Assembly (NCBI GenBank): GCA_008729055.1
Contig: SDUX01000090.1
Span: forward strand, 62,001 to 126,000
DNA: 64,000 nucleotides
Direction of reading: 5' to 3'
Source: Pyropia haitanensis
Taxonomy: Eukaryota > Rhodophyta > Bangiophyceae > Bangiales > Bangiaceae
Numbering within the stretch: the stretch's first letter is position 1; each line of letters starts with the position of its first letter. Shown here one piece after another: positions 10,579 to 22,144 of the stretch. The notes beneath the pieces are model-generated. The model ran no database searches. It was given only the letters and a program-made list of their open reading frames with translations, and was not told the origin of the DNA. A program made the translations under genes and the position numbers.

Positions 10579-11529
10579 GTGAGGAGTGCGGACGGTGCTG
10601 CACCCCCAGGGACAGTGGCGGCGGCTGCCGCCGCGGCAACGGCGAAGGGGGTAGTGGAAACGTCCCCCGCCCACGCTGCAGCCGTCGCAGTGCCCCCCGC
10701 GCCCAGTAAGGGCGGTACGCACGCAGGTAGAACTGCCTCCGTCCCATCCCGCTTGGGACTATACGGCACACCCCGTTTGCCCCCCTCCCGCCCCGCGCCC
10801 TCCCCCGGGGCGGACCTCGGGGTGCGGGAACGCCTCTGCGAAGCAATCCTGCGCGCCCTTTCCACCATTGTGGCGGTGGGGTTGGTAGCGGCGCGCGTGG
10901 GCGACGGGGCGCCCAGCGGGGGAGTGAGGGGGGGTGCCGCGGGGGGGCCCGCCTATCCCTCCTTCCCCACCGTCGTCCGGTGCCTCCCCGGTGCCGTGGG
11001 AAAAGGGCGGTCGGCGGCGGCGGGGAGCGGAGAGGTGGCACTGATCCGCACGGTGGGCGTGCGGCGGCTGGTGGATGCTCTGACGGGCATGGCTCCGCAC
11101 CTGGGCGTGGGGGAGGGGGTGCGGATGACCGACCTGCCCGTCTTTCGGGGAGTAAACGCGGACCTGTTTGGGGTGCTGGAACCGCTGCTGGAGCTGTGGC
11201 TGCCGCTCGAGGTGGCGGCGGCGGGGGATCGGTCGGGGCGGGGAGACGGTGACGGCGATGACGCGTCGGCTGCGGCGGCGGCGGCAGCGGCAGGGGCGGG
11301 TGCGATGGGAAATGCGGGCCTCTCCGCCGCCGATGCGGTGCAAATGGTGGGCCTCGGGTGGTTCCTGGCCCTCCACCGCGCGGCGGCGCGGCCACCTCGG
11401 CGACGCGCGGCCGCCCGCCGCGGGATAGCGGGGCGTCCCGGTGGTGGGCGGACCGCCAGGGCGACGTGGATGGCCAGACCGCAGGGGCCGCGTGGATGGG
11501 CAGACGCGGGAAAGAAGGAACAGGAGTGA
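10579..11529 (+). CDS. Hypothetical protein or exon(s), low confidence
   Basis: An open frame of 316 codons with no N-terminal ATG; its internal Met codons lie well inside. Unlike its neighbours it has a balanced amphipathic core, for example RERLCEAILRALSTIVAVGL, RRLVDALTGMAPHLGVGEGV and FRGVNADLFGVLEPLLELW, separated by Ala/Gly-rich stretches that may be introns or loops. No family recognised. An antisense Pro/Arg frame covers the same DNA and looks less protein-like. This could be one or more exons of a helical protein. Confidence 0.3.
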   Translation: MRSADGAAPPGTVAAAAAAATAKGVVETSPAHAAAVAVPPAPSKGGTHAGRTASVPSRLGLYGTPRLPPSRPAPSPGADLGVRERLCEAILRALSTIVAVGLVAARVGDGAPSGGVRGGAAGGPAYPSFPTVVRCLPGAVGKGRSAAAGSGEVALIRTVGVRRLVDALTGMAPHLGVGEGVRMTDLPVFRGVNADLFGVLEPLLELWLPLEVAAAGDRSGRGDGDGDDASAAAAAAAAGAGAMGNAGLSAADAVQMVGLGWFLALHRAAARPPRRRAAARRGIAGRPGGGRTARATWMARPQGPRGWADAGKKEQE

Positions 11530-11826
11530 CGGCCGGAAGCTTTCTCTCCGCATTCTGGCCAGACTGGGAACTGGCCTTCCCATTGGCCGACCACGTTGAT
11601 TGACTGGCTCGCATTGGGATGAGCTAAAATTTCAAGTGGGGGGGCCACATGACTTCCATTTGAACGCCAACAGCTCTGCACGATTCTCTCGAACACGAAT
11701 CACTAGTGCACCTTGCCGGTCACTGCGGGTCAGGTCCGACCGTGCCTTCCCGCGGACAGGCTGACCACAGGTACGTCTTTCGCCCCCCCCCCCCTCTGCT
11801 CGACGGCCCCCGCCCCGCATTGCGCC

Positions 11827-13623
11827 ATGCCTCCTCCGCCGTCCCACGCGCAGGGCCGCGCTGGAGCTGCCGCGGGCTCTCGCGGTGGCCGCCGAGGCGC
11901 GCGCGGCGGCCGTGAACTCCACGGGGAACAACTACGTGCGTCTGTAGAGGCCACGCGAGAGGCATGGACGGGGAGTGGGGGCCCGAGCGCCCCATCCAGC
12001 ACCAACCCGCTGTTGGTGCCAGTGCCACAAGACCTATTGGACAGCGACCAAACAACGGTGGACACCCTCAAGGAGTACTGCCGGCAGCGCGCCATTGTCT
12101 TTGGGGAGCGGCCGTCGAGGCAGATGCTGCGGTCCAAGCTTATGGCGTTCAATGCTGACACACAGACCGTCTGGACCGCCCGCATCCCCTCGCTGTCTGC
12201 GCTTTTGCAGGGGCAGCTGCAAGTGAGTCGTGGGGCCCTGGCGCCCTTCCAGGCTGCCTTTTGGCACCCCCCCGACGTGCCTGTGGACGGCGCGCCTTAT
12301 CGGGACGAGAGAGAGATCCTGGGGCATTCTCCCAGCGACATGGGTCAGCTGTCACGGGCTGGGGCTGGCGGGCGCCCCCCCCCGGCGGCATCTCGGCCAC
12401 CCTCTCCCCGCCCACCTCCTCGCCCGTCTCCCTCGCCGTCCCAGCGTCGCCCCACCTCTCGCGGCCATTCTCCCGCTGGTCCTCCGTCTGGCGTGGTCTC
12501 TCTGGCGGGACCTACTGCGCCTTTACCGACGCTGTTGGGTGGCAGCATCCTGGCGTCCGACGGCCGCCCCGAGTCTGTGGTGGGTACGGGCTCCTCTGTG
12601 CTGAAGGAGTCGGACCGCATGTACCTGGAGTACGTCGCAGCGAGGCGCAAGTAGGAGGAGGAGGAGGCAGAGGAGCGGCACCGGGTCCGCCACGAGGAGG
12701 TGCGCGGCATGATGCTGGCGCTTGGCGAAAAGATGGTGGGGGTGGCAGGTGCCATCCAGGCGCAGGCGCAGTCCGCCACCGCCGCGGCTGCTCGGCACAG
12801 CGAGGGCCTGGTGAGCCTGACGCAAGAGAACGTGGCGCTGCGTGCTGTGGTTGTGGAGGCGGGGCCATCGCCCGAGGTGCGGCGCGTCGGGAAGCGGGCA
12901 AGGACTGTTGGGGAGCAGTTGCATGTGGACGCGGGCGGCCGCGACCCTTGAGGCGGCGGCACCCGAGCGGACCCTGACCTGCGACGGGACATCCTTTTTT
13001 CGTCCACAATGGAGCCGGAGCTCATGACTGCCCGGATGCGGTCGCAGCCCCTGATGGACCAGCTGCAATGGATGGTGCAGATGGCACATGTGTCGGCGGA
13101 GAAGCCCGGCCTGTTTGGGTCCCTTGTCATCAAGAGCATCTATGACCGCGCGGGCAAAGCGGCTGGGGACGACCGGGCCGCGGGGATTGCCGTCCCCACT
13201 GTCAACAAGGAGAAGAAAGAGCGGCTGGCTAACATTATTGCCAACAAGGCGGACACGTACGTGCGACAGCTGTACTGGCTGAACTCCATACTGCCGCGTT
13301 TGCTCTCCACGCCCGCGGCCAAGGCAACGGCCGAGGAGATGAGTACCATCACGCTGGAGGCCTCTGAGCGCGTCAAGGTGCTGGACGCCATCAGGAAGGT
13401 GGCCGTGAAGCTGCAGTACAGCCCGGACCACCCAATTCTCAAGCCCGCCTCGGCCCGCATGAACATGCTGCGTGACATGCTTTGCATGATGGCCACCAGA
13501 CATGGCCGCGAGAGCAACGTGGACAAGATGCTGCTCACACCGGTCTTTGCCGCCCGCCTAGAGGAGGCGAGCAAGCGGATTACACCACGCTTCCACGCAC
13601 CCGTACCCACGCCCACCACGTAG
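11827..13623 (+). pseudogene. SAP-like domain protein broken by two in-frame stops
   Basis: One continuous reading phase of 599 codons starts at ATG 11827 and is interrupted by TAG (12652-12654) and TGA (12949-12951); it ends at TAG 13621. Block 1 has a low-complexity N-terminus, then a SAP-like helix-turn-helix at residues 77-113 (TVDTLKEYCRQRAIVFGERP, followed by RQMLRSKLMAF), then a Pro/Ser-rich linker. Block 2, directly after TAG, is a Glu-rich helix and likely coiled coil (EEEEAEERHRVRHEEVRGMM). Block 3 after TGA contains a helical domain with ILPRLLSTPAAKATAEEM. The shared phase across all blocks suggests one gene that acquired nonsense changes; readthrough or small introns are alternatives. 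Its SAP module parallels the ORF1 at 42022, so transposon origin is plausible. Function unknown. Confidence 0.65.
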
Positions 13624-16359
13624 GACCACCATCTTTATTTTATACACCTTTTTTCTTTGTGGTGAACATGCTGGGTGGTTGTTTGTCATCTGGGTGTGGC
13701 GGTGCACGAACGCGGCGCGGGCTGCTTGGGGGACGTGGCGTCTTTGCCAGGGACACAGTAGATTTCGCGACGGGCAGCCCCGTGCCACCGCTTGGCTCGC
13801 TGCTGCCGCTGCTGCCGGTCCCCCACTAGTCCCCCTCCCCCCCTCACCTGTGTACCTGCACGGCCCTGGGGCCATGCGGTTGCCCCCCCCCCCGACGCTG
13901 GCACCTAGCACCCCCCCTTCCCCCCCCCCCCCGCCGCCGCGCCCACCGTGGACCCCGCCCACCCCCCCCCCACCACTTCACTACCCCCGCCGCCGCCGGG
14001 GGGGTGAAGTTCCCCCCCCCCCCCCCCCCTCCCCGCCGCCGCGTCCGCCGTGGACCCCGCCCCTCCCCCCCTCCCACGTCAACACCCCCGCCGCCGCCGA
14101 GTGGGTGAGGTTCCCCCCCCTCCCGCCCCCCCACCTCCCCCGCCCGCGGGTGGGGCCTTCCTCCACGACACGACCCTGCTGGTGCCCGTCGCAGCATACG
14201 CTGCCGCCGGGGTGACCCTGTCCATGGGCGTCGTCTCCACTGCCACCGACGGGCGTCCGCCATCCACACCACGGGCGGGGGGGGGCGGGTGTACACTGCA
14301 ACGAACGTGGTGCAGAGCAGACGCGTGACCTGCGGGGGGAGCAGAGTGGGGAAAAGAAATATGAATGGGGGGGCGACGGGGGGGGGGGGGGTGCAGGCAG
14401 ATGGGGGGTGGGCAGGGGCAACGGGAGGACGTCAAACACCACCCACAGACGCCGGCGGCGGGGGCGGTGCACGGACACGGACCAGTGCGGATGGGTCGGG
14501 TTCCCCACATACCCCAACCACGGCCGCCACCGCACCCAGTTGCGGGATGGGGGGGTCGTCAGCAAGGGACGCTGGCGGGCACGCCGCCGACGGCGGCGGC
14601 AGCCATGGCAGTACCCCCACCCACCCCGCCGACCAGTACCGCCACCGTACGGCGCACTTCCACACGGCGGGTAGGCGCCCATCCCCCCCCCCCCCCCCGC
14701 CCCCATCCCCAAACCGCAGATGGTTCCACGCACACACGGGGCGACACGCCCCACAGCAGGGGGGCCCGCACCACAATCACACGCCTCCCAACGCACAATG
14801 ACGGGTGGCCACTGGCGGGCGTCCACGAAGAGGGCAAAGCTGTCCACGCCCACCACCGCCTCGGGGATGACGGGGGGGCCGGGGACCTCCACGCCCTCCA
14901 TCCCCCACCCCCCCCCTCAAGCGCCGTACCCTCTGCCCCTGCTGCTCTTGGCTGTCCCCCCCCCTGCCTCCTCCCCCCACCCACCCCTCCCGCCCCCCCT
15001 TTCACCTGCAGCAGCGCCCGCCGCAGCCGCCCCACCATCCCCGCCACCGCGTGGCGGCGGAGAGCCGCACCCCCCCCGCCGCCTCCACCCCATCCAGCGC
15101 CAGCCACGGCTCGTCCGCCGCGGCGGCAGACGCCATGGCCACCCGGTGCGCCGCGCCGACCGCCGAGCCGGCGCCCGTCTTGAACGCCACGTACGCGTCC
15201 GAGGCGGGGCAGAGGACGGCGGGCAGCACGGAGGTGCCGGTATGGGTCAGGTGTGCGCGCGTGTGGGCTGTGGCGGGCGGGGGGGGCGGTGGGGGGGGAG
15301 AGGGGGGGAAGGTTATGTGGGGGGCACGGAGAGAGGGGTTCCGGACGTGAGAGGGAGGAGGCAGGTGGAACAGCGAAGGGGGGGGGGGGCGGAAGGCGGC
15401 GTGCAAGAGGACGAGGCGGTACGGGCGGGAGAAAGCACGCGTAGACGCCCACCCCAGTGGAACGGGGATGGACAGCCGCCGGTGGGGAGAGGCAGCGTGG
15501 GGGGGGCCGGGTAGAGCAGGAGTCGGCGGGCCCGGGGGGCGGCCAGGCGGGGGGCCGTCGGGGCGGGACAGCTGCCGGGCGGAGTGGAAGGGAGCCGTTC
15601 GGCGCGGGGGAGCGGGCCGGCGGGGGGGAAGCGGCGACCGGGCGGGGGGGTGGCCGAGAGGGGGGGCGGCCAGGCGGAGGGGTGTGGAAGGGGAGGCTGC
15701 GGTAGCGCCCCCGGCAGGGGGCGGGGAGCAGGAGCGCCCGCGGCGGGGCCGCCGCCGCCGGGGGGGACGGGGGGTGGGGAGCAGGGGTCAGGGGGAGGCA
15801 GGAGCGGCCGTGACGGGGGAGGGGGTGGGGCGGCGGCAGCAGCCGCAGGGGCTGGGGCGGCCGCGGCCGGAAGGGGGGCTGCAGCGGCGGCAGCGGCGGC
15901 AGGAGCTGGGGCGGTCGCGGCAGTGGGGGGCGGGCAGAAGCTGCAGCGACAGGACGGCAGCGGCCAAAGCGGCGGCGGGGAGGGCAGCGAGGGGAGCCGC
16001 GGGTAGGGCGGCGGGAGCGCCCGCGGCAGGGGGTGGGGGCCAGGAGCGGCCGCAGCGGGGCCGCCGACGCCAGGGGGGGCGTGGGGGGGAGAAGCGGCGG
16101 GGGGGACGACGCGGGAGGAAGCGCGCACCGTCGCGTCAGCCTGGATGCCCCGTAATGCCACCGCCGCCTGCAGGCAGAGGACCGCCCGCCCCGGCGGGTA
16201 GCCAATGCGGACAAGCTGGGGCCACCACGCACCCCAGCGGGGGCACGCCGCACCCCCGGACAAAAGACCGTGCCGACAGAATCCCCCCACACTCCACGCC
16301 CCCGCTCCACCGCCCGCCCTCCACCACCGCCGGCCGCCACCACCAAAACGCACCCAGCA
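13624..16359. other. Extreme GC region with poly-C/poly-G tracts and possible minus-strand exons
   Basis: The stretch is full of C and G homopolymers (13900-14035, 14380-14392, 14685-14700, 15280-15390). Minus-strand pieces look protein-like: about 15235-15060 (ASDAYVAFKTGAGSAVGAAH, then WLALDGVEAAGGVRLS), 15050-15005 (AGMVGRLRRALLQ) and 14890-14800 (PGPPVIPEAVVGVDSFALF). They could be exons of one unrecognised gene, separated by G-rich introns. Splice sites cannot be fixed, so no CDS is asserted. Confidence 0.3.
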
Positions 16360-16709
16360 TGGCCACGAGCGCGGTGGTGGCCGAGTTCCTCCAGTGGCCC
16401 GAAAATCGGCTCCTGACCATGTCACCCGAGGCGGCGGCCTTCCTCAACCCGGTCTCGCCGCCGGGGGTGGCGCCGCAGGCGGAGAGGGACGGGGTCGCCG
16501 AGTGGGCGGCGCCTGAGGGCGGCCGCGACGACGACGCCGAGGGTGCCCAGCTGGGCGCCCTCGTCTGCGCCGCCGCCGACGGCATGGCCGCCGTTGTGAT
16601 CAAGGTGGTGGGCTCGTGCCGCCTGCCAGGGCGAGGCGAGTTCGAATACGATGATGGACGTAGTGGCAGTTGGTCCATTCGACATGGCTGTCCCAGCAGT
16701 TTGGACTGA
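16360..16709 (+). CDS. Hypothetical protein, 116 aa
   Basis: Starts at an ATG (MATSAVVAEFLQWPENRLLT) and encodes a mostly acidic, Ala-rich small protein ending SGSWSIRHGCPSSLD. The sequence is less repetitive than the surrounding Pro/Gly frames and the composition changes to AT-richer DNA just after its stop. No domain recognised. It may be a first exon of a longer gene, because its C-terminus does not look like a natural domain end. Confidence 0.35.
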
Positions 16710-16996
16710 AATTCAATTATATCTTATTTGAAACAAAATTAACTCGACATTTGGCGCCACGCCGACCATGCGTTCTGTTCTTCCCGCCACCGACTTTGGG
16801 GAGATCCTGCCTGGCACACATCACGGCTCGCGCTGGCGCACACCCATCCACCCCGGCTCTTCTGCTGTCTGCGGCACCTCCGACGTGAGACCTGGCATTC
16901 CCGACCCCCCAACCTCGGCCCCAACTCGCCCGTGGCACCCTTGGCGGCGGACAGACCACCTCCGCACTGCGCCTAGTGGCGTGCGCTTTTTTCACA

Positions 16997-18079
16997 ATGA
17001 GCAAGAGGAGCGGGGATGCTCTGGCGTGGCATCAGACTCCTCGGGATTCCACACGGCTCCGTTTGACTGAGGCTGTGGAGTGGCGCGAGCTGTTTGCCCG
17101 ATCCTTTGCACACCCCGGCGTTGCCCGTCCACCTCTTCAATCCCTCGGTGCTGTTGACGCTGCAGACTCTGCCGACTCCTCCCGTCGGGGTCCAGACGTG
17201 CACCCCGCTGTTGATTTCGCCCTCCCCGTCGCGCGCGGCAATCTTCCTGCCCGCGCGGCTGTGACGTCGCCCGCCCTGCTGTCGACGGGCGTCGCCGCTC
17301 GCCGTGTGCCACCCCGCGTCGCACTCACCCCCGACGTGCTGCCCCCCGCCGTTGCCGCCAAGGACGCGACGTGGCCCGTCTCGGCCACCCCCGACGTGCC
17401 ACCGCCCGCCGTTGCCTCCAAGGACGCGACGTTGTCCGTCTCGGCTACCCCCGACGTGCCGCCGCTCGCCGCGGCCGCCGAGGACGTGCCGCCGCTCGTC
17501 TCACCCTCCCCCGTCGTGGCCGTCACGGGTAAGCCGCCGCCCGTCTCGTCCACCGCTGACGTGCCGCCGCCCGCCGTGGCCGCCACGGACGTGACGCTGC
17601 CCGTCTCGCCGACCCCCGACGTGCCGCCGCCCGTCGTTGCTGCCAAGTATGTGGCGCAGCCCGTCTCGCCCTCCTTCGTCGTGTCGCCGCGCGTCACGGC
17701 CGTGGTGTTGCCAACTGCCCCTCCATCTCGCTCGTTGGTGTACATGGACATGGCTTCTATGGAGCGACTCAGTGCTGGGTTTTTGCGCTTGTTCCCATCA
17801 TCCAACAAGGTGTTCGGCTTCCGCAGGGGGAAGATGCTGCGTGTGGTGAGGTGTGGATGCTTTGACCGAGCGAGTTTTGCGCGTTGCATGAGTGAGCTTT
17901 TTATTCCTCCCGTGGGTGTGGCGGATGATGTGTTTCTTTGTGGGCATCGTCGCAATGTGGTAGAGGACAGTTACGCGTTCTGGGACGCTGAGTGGGCTTT
18001 GGGAAAGGTATGCCACGAGCATCCGCATGACATGCTGCCCAACGATGTTGTTGTGCAGTCTCACGCTGTATTTCTGTAG
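16997..18079 (+). CDS. Hypothetical protein with 20-aa Pro/Val repeats
   Basis: The favoured start is ATG 16997 (MSKRSGDALAWHQTPRDS); another ATG-like start 21 bp upstream is possible. Residues of about 110-230 consist of roughly six degenerate 20-residue (60-bp) repeats of the form SATPDVPPPAVAAKDATLPV, likely extended and disordered. The C-terminal 110 residues are not repetitive and look folded: MERLSAGFLRLFPSSNKVFG, then RCGCFDRASFARCMSELFIP and VFLCGHRRNVVEDSYAFWDA, with several Cys/His residues. The frame is intact through the repeats, which argues for coding use. No family recognised. It lies 1.6 kb upstream of the tyrosine recombinase on the same strand and could belong to that element. 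Confidence 0.55.
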   Translation: MSKRSGDALAWHQTPRDSTRLRLTEAVEWRELFARSFAHPGVARPPLQSLGAVDAADSADSSRRGPDVHPAVDFALPVARGNLPARAAVTSPALLSTGVAARRVPPRVALTPDVLPPAVAAKDATWPVSATPDVPPPAVASKDATLSVSATPDVPPLAAAAEDVPPLVSPSPVVAVTGKPPPVSSTADVPPPAVAATDVTLPVSPTPDVPPPVVAAKYVAQPVSPSFVVSPRVTAVVLPTAPPSRSLVYMDMASMERLSAGFLRLFPSSNKVFGFRRGKMLRVVRCGCFDRASFARCMSELFIPPVGVADDVFLCGHRRNVVEDSYAFWDAEWALGKVCHEHPHDMLPNDVVVQSHAVFL

Positions 18080-18142
18080 TTCTGCTCTCGGCTGTTTTTT
18101 GCTCATTGTTCTCTTTTGCCCTCGTCATGTACTCCCTCTTAG

Positions 18143-18597
18143 TCACCATGGTAAGGCTTTGTTCTGTTGGACTGCGTGCTTGCAAGCCTCACCGCCGCCA
18201 CGGCCACCGCCGTGGCCATCGCCGCCACCAGTGATGGCGGCGTCCCCCCCCGGCGCTGCGACCCATCCGAAAACACCATCTGCAGTGCGTCGCTGGTGGT
18301 GGCCGACAGCCTTGACGAGGCAGACGCAAGCAGCTGGGAGGATGCGGCGGTGAGAGAGGCGGCGCGGGCCTCTAGCCCCACAATCACCCTCTGCACCACG
18401 CCCCGCACGGACACCGCGTCGCTTAGGGACTTGCCCACCCCCCACAGCCGGCGATGGCCCCCCCCCCCCCTTTCCCTTCTCGCCCCCAGCATTGTCCACG
18501 CGGTCAGGATTAGCGCGTGCCCACGCACCCGTAACACCCCCTGCTCGAGCACACATACCAGCCATCCTCCCGCTGCCGCCGCCAACGCCGCCGCCAT
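18143..18597 (-). CDS. Hypothetical protein fragment, low confidence
   Basis: A minus-strand frame starts with a hydrophobic, helix-like segment (AAAGGWLVCVLEQGVLRVRG) and continues with an amphipathic part (SVRGVVQRVIVGLEARAASL, then QLLASASSRLSATTSDALQM) and a second Ala/Val segment (MATAVAVAAVRLAS). A Gly-rich stretch near 18450-18480 may be an intron. No family recognised. The frame may be one end of a longer gene reaching towards 19 kb. Confidence 0.3.
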
Positions 18598-19665
18598 CAG
18601 GCGCCCGCCCAGGCGACCCGCGACCGCGAGGGGGCCCGCCTAGCCGCTCACGGCACCCCACCGGAGCGCCCCAACAGGGGCAGCAGCGCCCACACTCCTG
18701 GCACGCACCGCGTCCGCCACAGACGCGCATGGGCGCGCGGGCGGAGACGCCCAGGAGGATGGACGACGCAGCGACAGACCCTGTGAGCGGCGGCAGGGAC
18801 CCTGCCCCCCCCCACCTGCTCGCCTGACAGCGGCGGCTCCTCGCCAGCCCCCCGACGGGGGACGAAGCACACTAAAAACGGGCCGGGAGGGACGCCGCGA
18901 CGCGCACTTGCTGACGCCTGCGGCGCGCTCACAACCGGTCGGCGGGCGGCACCGGGCGGCGCAGCTCGGCAGCCCCCCCCCCCACCCGGCGCCCCCCATC
19001 TCCCCCCGACCAGGCAATGCCGCCGCGCACCCGCAGACACCACGGCGGTGCGGCGGGTGGAGGCGGCAACCGTGCGGGAGGGCGGGTGGCGCCGGTGACG
19101 GCGGCTGCGTCGGGGTGGACCCCCCCAAATGTTGTGGGCCGTGGGGAGTCAACACAGCTGGGGGGGGAGGAGGGGGGAGCTAGAGTCGGGGAGGGGCCGA
19201 CGCGGGCACAGCAACTCAACCAGCCGAGGCAGCCGGGCCGGATGGGTGACGACAGCCGCAACGACGGCGGCAACAGCGGCGGCGGCGGCGGAAGCGGGCC
19301 GACCGGACGCAGCGTCGACGCGCACAGCGCCGACTGCGGCCCGCGGCAGCCGCAGTGGCCGCCGGGAAGGGGTGAGGTGTGGCAAGCGCGAGGCACGGGC
19401 GGGTATGCTCTGCACACCAAGGGGTGGTAGAACGCAACACAGGGCATATCCGCAACTGCTCGGTCGACCAGAGAGCTTTCGTTTTTGCAGTTAGAATACC
19501 AGTGGAGCACACAATTCCAGCCAGACAACCAAAGAGGTGGACGCCTGAGAACGATGCCCCACAGACTGCTCGCTCCCTCAGCACACACCCCGCGGCCTGT
19601 GTCTCTGCCGTGCGACATGTCCTTCCTTTTGGGCGTCCTCCGGGTGTTCTTCTGTGCCGGCGTTG
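18598..19665. other. GC-rich intergenic stretch
   Basis: Pro/Arg/Gly frames on both strands without a recognisable domain. The last 230 bp (19430-19665) have more balanced composition and are the likely promoter and leader of the downstream recombinase gene. No motif clear enough to call. Confidence 0.35.
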
Positions 19666-22144
19666 ATGGACGCCCTCCTCGTCAATGCCGGAGCGGCTGT
19701 CGCTGCCGTCGGACGATCTGTCATCCCGGCGGACAGCCGATCGGCACCCGCTGGCCGAGCGCTCACTGCGCACCTGCCGCCCTCTAGCCCCAGGGCATCT
19801 GCCGTGACCAGCGCGCGTGCGCGTCAACGCGATGGCGGGGGGACGGCCACACCTGTGGGGCGCATGATCGTGGATCACTGCATTGAGGAGGGGTCGAACG
19901 ATGGCGACCACGACATGTTGGAGGAGGACCTGTCTGACGATGCGGAAGAGGACGAGTCCGTCGATCAAGAGGGCGAGGCGGCACCAGCCCAGCCGCTGGA
20001 CCGCCTCGCGGAGGGCATTGCGGATCAAGCTGGCGGCCGCTCTGGGACTGCTGGCGGCGGACCGGCAGCAGCAGACGGCGGACCTGCACCAACGCTCCCT
20101 TTGGAACCTGTCTTTGAGTTCTCGGCTCTCCCCTCCCTGGCGCAGCTCAAGGACAATGAGGACCCATTCACAAGCATCTTTATGGAGCGCATTGTGCGCA
20201 CCTGGCCGCAGGCGTCAGTCACCAAGACTAGCCGGCGAGCCAATGCCGCGGGAGCCGAGTGCACGGGCGCCAGACCCCGGTCCGCCAAAGGAACCGACGC
20301 GGACGTCAAGACGTGGGCGTCTCGGATCCACACGGCGGTGCTCTTTGCCAACTTTGTCGGCCGGACCATCTGCATCCCGCCACGCGGGCCGCGGCCAACT
20401 GTTGCTGAGATTGACCGCGGCGTGGCCAAGTTTTTTTCGTGTCTCAACCCGTCCACACAAGAGGTGATCAACCTGTTTTTGGACGCGCGCCGACGGGGGT
20501 ACGCTGTTGCTGGTGGAGGGCAGCCGCTGAAGGAGAAGACGGTCCGCGCTTACTCGGCGGGTCTGAAGCACCTCTTCACGCGGGCCCGCGTATCTGGCAC
20601 TACGGGGACGAGGGTGGTGCCCGACTGCATTGGTGCGATGGCCCCGTGGCAGAAGAAGGGCCTGCCAGAGCTGGAGAAGGAGCAGCGGGAGGTGCGGGCG
20701 GACGCAGGGCTCTACATTGGCAACCCGATGCAGACCGAGGAGGTCCGCGACCACAAGAGCTCGGCTGAGCGGGAGGCTCGGCAGGCTGGCCAGCACACTA
20801 CAATGAGCGGCAACATGACGCCGTCCATCCTGTCGCAGTTGCACAACGACTTGATCGCGACCCACATGCCCGCCGACAAGATGATCTCGCGCGATGGTGC
20901 CGAGCCGGCGGTGTGCCCGTCCGTGGCTGGTGTCCAGACTGAGCAGCAGCAGCCGACTGCACCTGCTGCACCTTCGGTGCCTGCGCCTGCTGCCGGTGCT
21001 TCACGGTCAACGGTCGAGACCAACTTTCTGGCCTTCTTTTTTTATGCCTTCCTGTTCGTGACGCTGTCTCGGCCTGTCACCCTCCTCAACCTGCGGTACA
21101 AGGACATCACGCTGCCCAATCCTCTCGTTGCCGCCAATGCGCAGTTCCTCAACAGGTGCGTGTGGGAGTGGTCTGCCGTTGTCCACGTCCTTTGTGTCTG
21201 TGCCCGCTTTCTGCATTTCTGGATGATGATCTTCTGGACAATGTTCTCAACCTGCCATCTTTCTTGTGCTGGAACCCTTCGTCGTGACGTGCTTTTTTGC
21301 CGGCGCTTTTCGTTTGCGTCTCCTTTTGTTTCCCCAGGCACAACCACCCAAGGTTCTTGGACGTCACGCTGCGCATCACCAAGGGTGTGTCCAAGACCAC
21401 CGACATGCTTGTCGTGCGCGTGTACAGCTTCTTTGCGTGCATCACCGAGGAGGAAGAGGACGCGCTGGGCCGCTCAACCTTTATCCAATGCAGTGCTGAG
21501 CACGTGAACCTGCCCCAGCTGTCTATGGGGGCTCTGTTTTTGTCGTCGTCGTGCCCGGCGGTGTCGGGCTGCTGCGGCATGTTGGCCGACATGCCAGTCT
21601 TCCCAAGCATGTCCTCCACGGGCAAGCGGGACAAGGTCATCTTCCAGCGTATGCGGACGTTAGGGAGATCAATGGACGCCTGGCGCGTGACCTCCGCCGT
21701 ATTGGGATGGACATGGTTAACGGGCAGCGGGCGATCCGCTCTTACGGCTTCCGGCGTGGAGGTGCCCAAGATCTGTTGGACCGGACGGGGAACTACGAGC
21801 TGGTGATGAGGCTGGGTGCCTGGAAGCCGGACTCCAACAGCTTTTTTATCTACCTGACTAATATGAACGCACGCGGCACGCTACGATCAACGCTGCGGTC
21901 GCACTCGCAAGAGGACGTCTCCCAGACCGTGTCGCAGATCATGCGCGCATACAACCAGTGGGCTGTGGGGGTCGTCGGCAGTATGCGCGGGCGGGTGACG
22001 GGGCTTCTGCCCCCGCTGACTGAGGCTGGCGTGGAGGCGTTCGATTTTGACGCCGCGTCGACTCTTTGCTCCATGTTTGTGGAGTGCGTTCTGCAACTGC
22101 GCCACGGGCGCGATGGTGCTGTTGCGGATGAAGAGGAGGCATAA
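19666..22144 (+). CDS. Crypton-like tyrosine recombinase, one intron, one frameshift
   Basis: Likely transposon recombinase. Exon 1 (ATG 19666 to 21155) carries an acidic N-terminus, then a SAM-like core-binding region (KTVRAYSAGLKHLFTRARVS) and the first catalytic Arg in LFVTLSRPVTLLNLRYKDIT. An intron with GTGCGT...TTTCCCCAG borders runs 21156-21337 and rejoins in frame at HNHPRFLDVTLRITKG, which supplies the beta-hairpin Lys. Near 21640-21670 the frame shifts by one; the next frame holds SYGFRRGGAQDLL (box II), LGAWKPDS (the H/W position) and SFFIYL with the nucleophilic Tyr. The usual HxxR appears as YGFR, so the first His is Tyr. Stop TAA is at 22142. The frameshift means either a decayed copy, a sequence error or an unseen short intron. 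Tyrosine recombinase assignment is strong; Crypton versus DIRS-like is less certain. Confidence 0.75.

Noticed and set aside
9920..11614. Minus-strand 564-codon Pro/Arg frame
   Set aside because: Low-complexity and antisense to a more protein-like plus-strand frame; neither is strongly supported.
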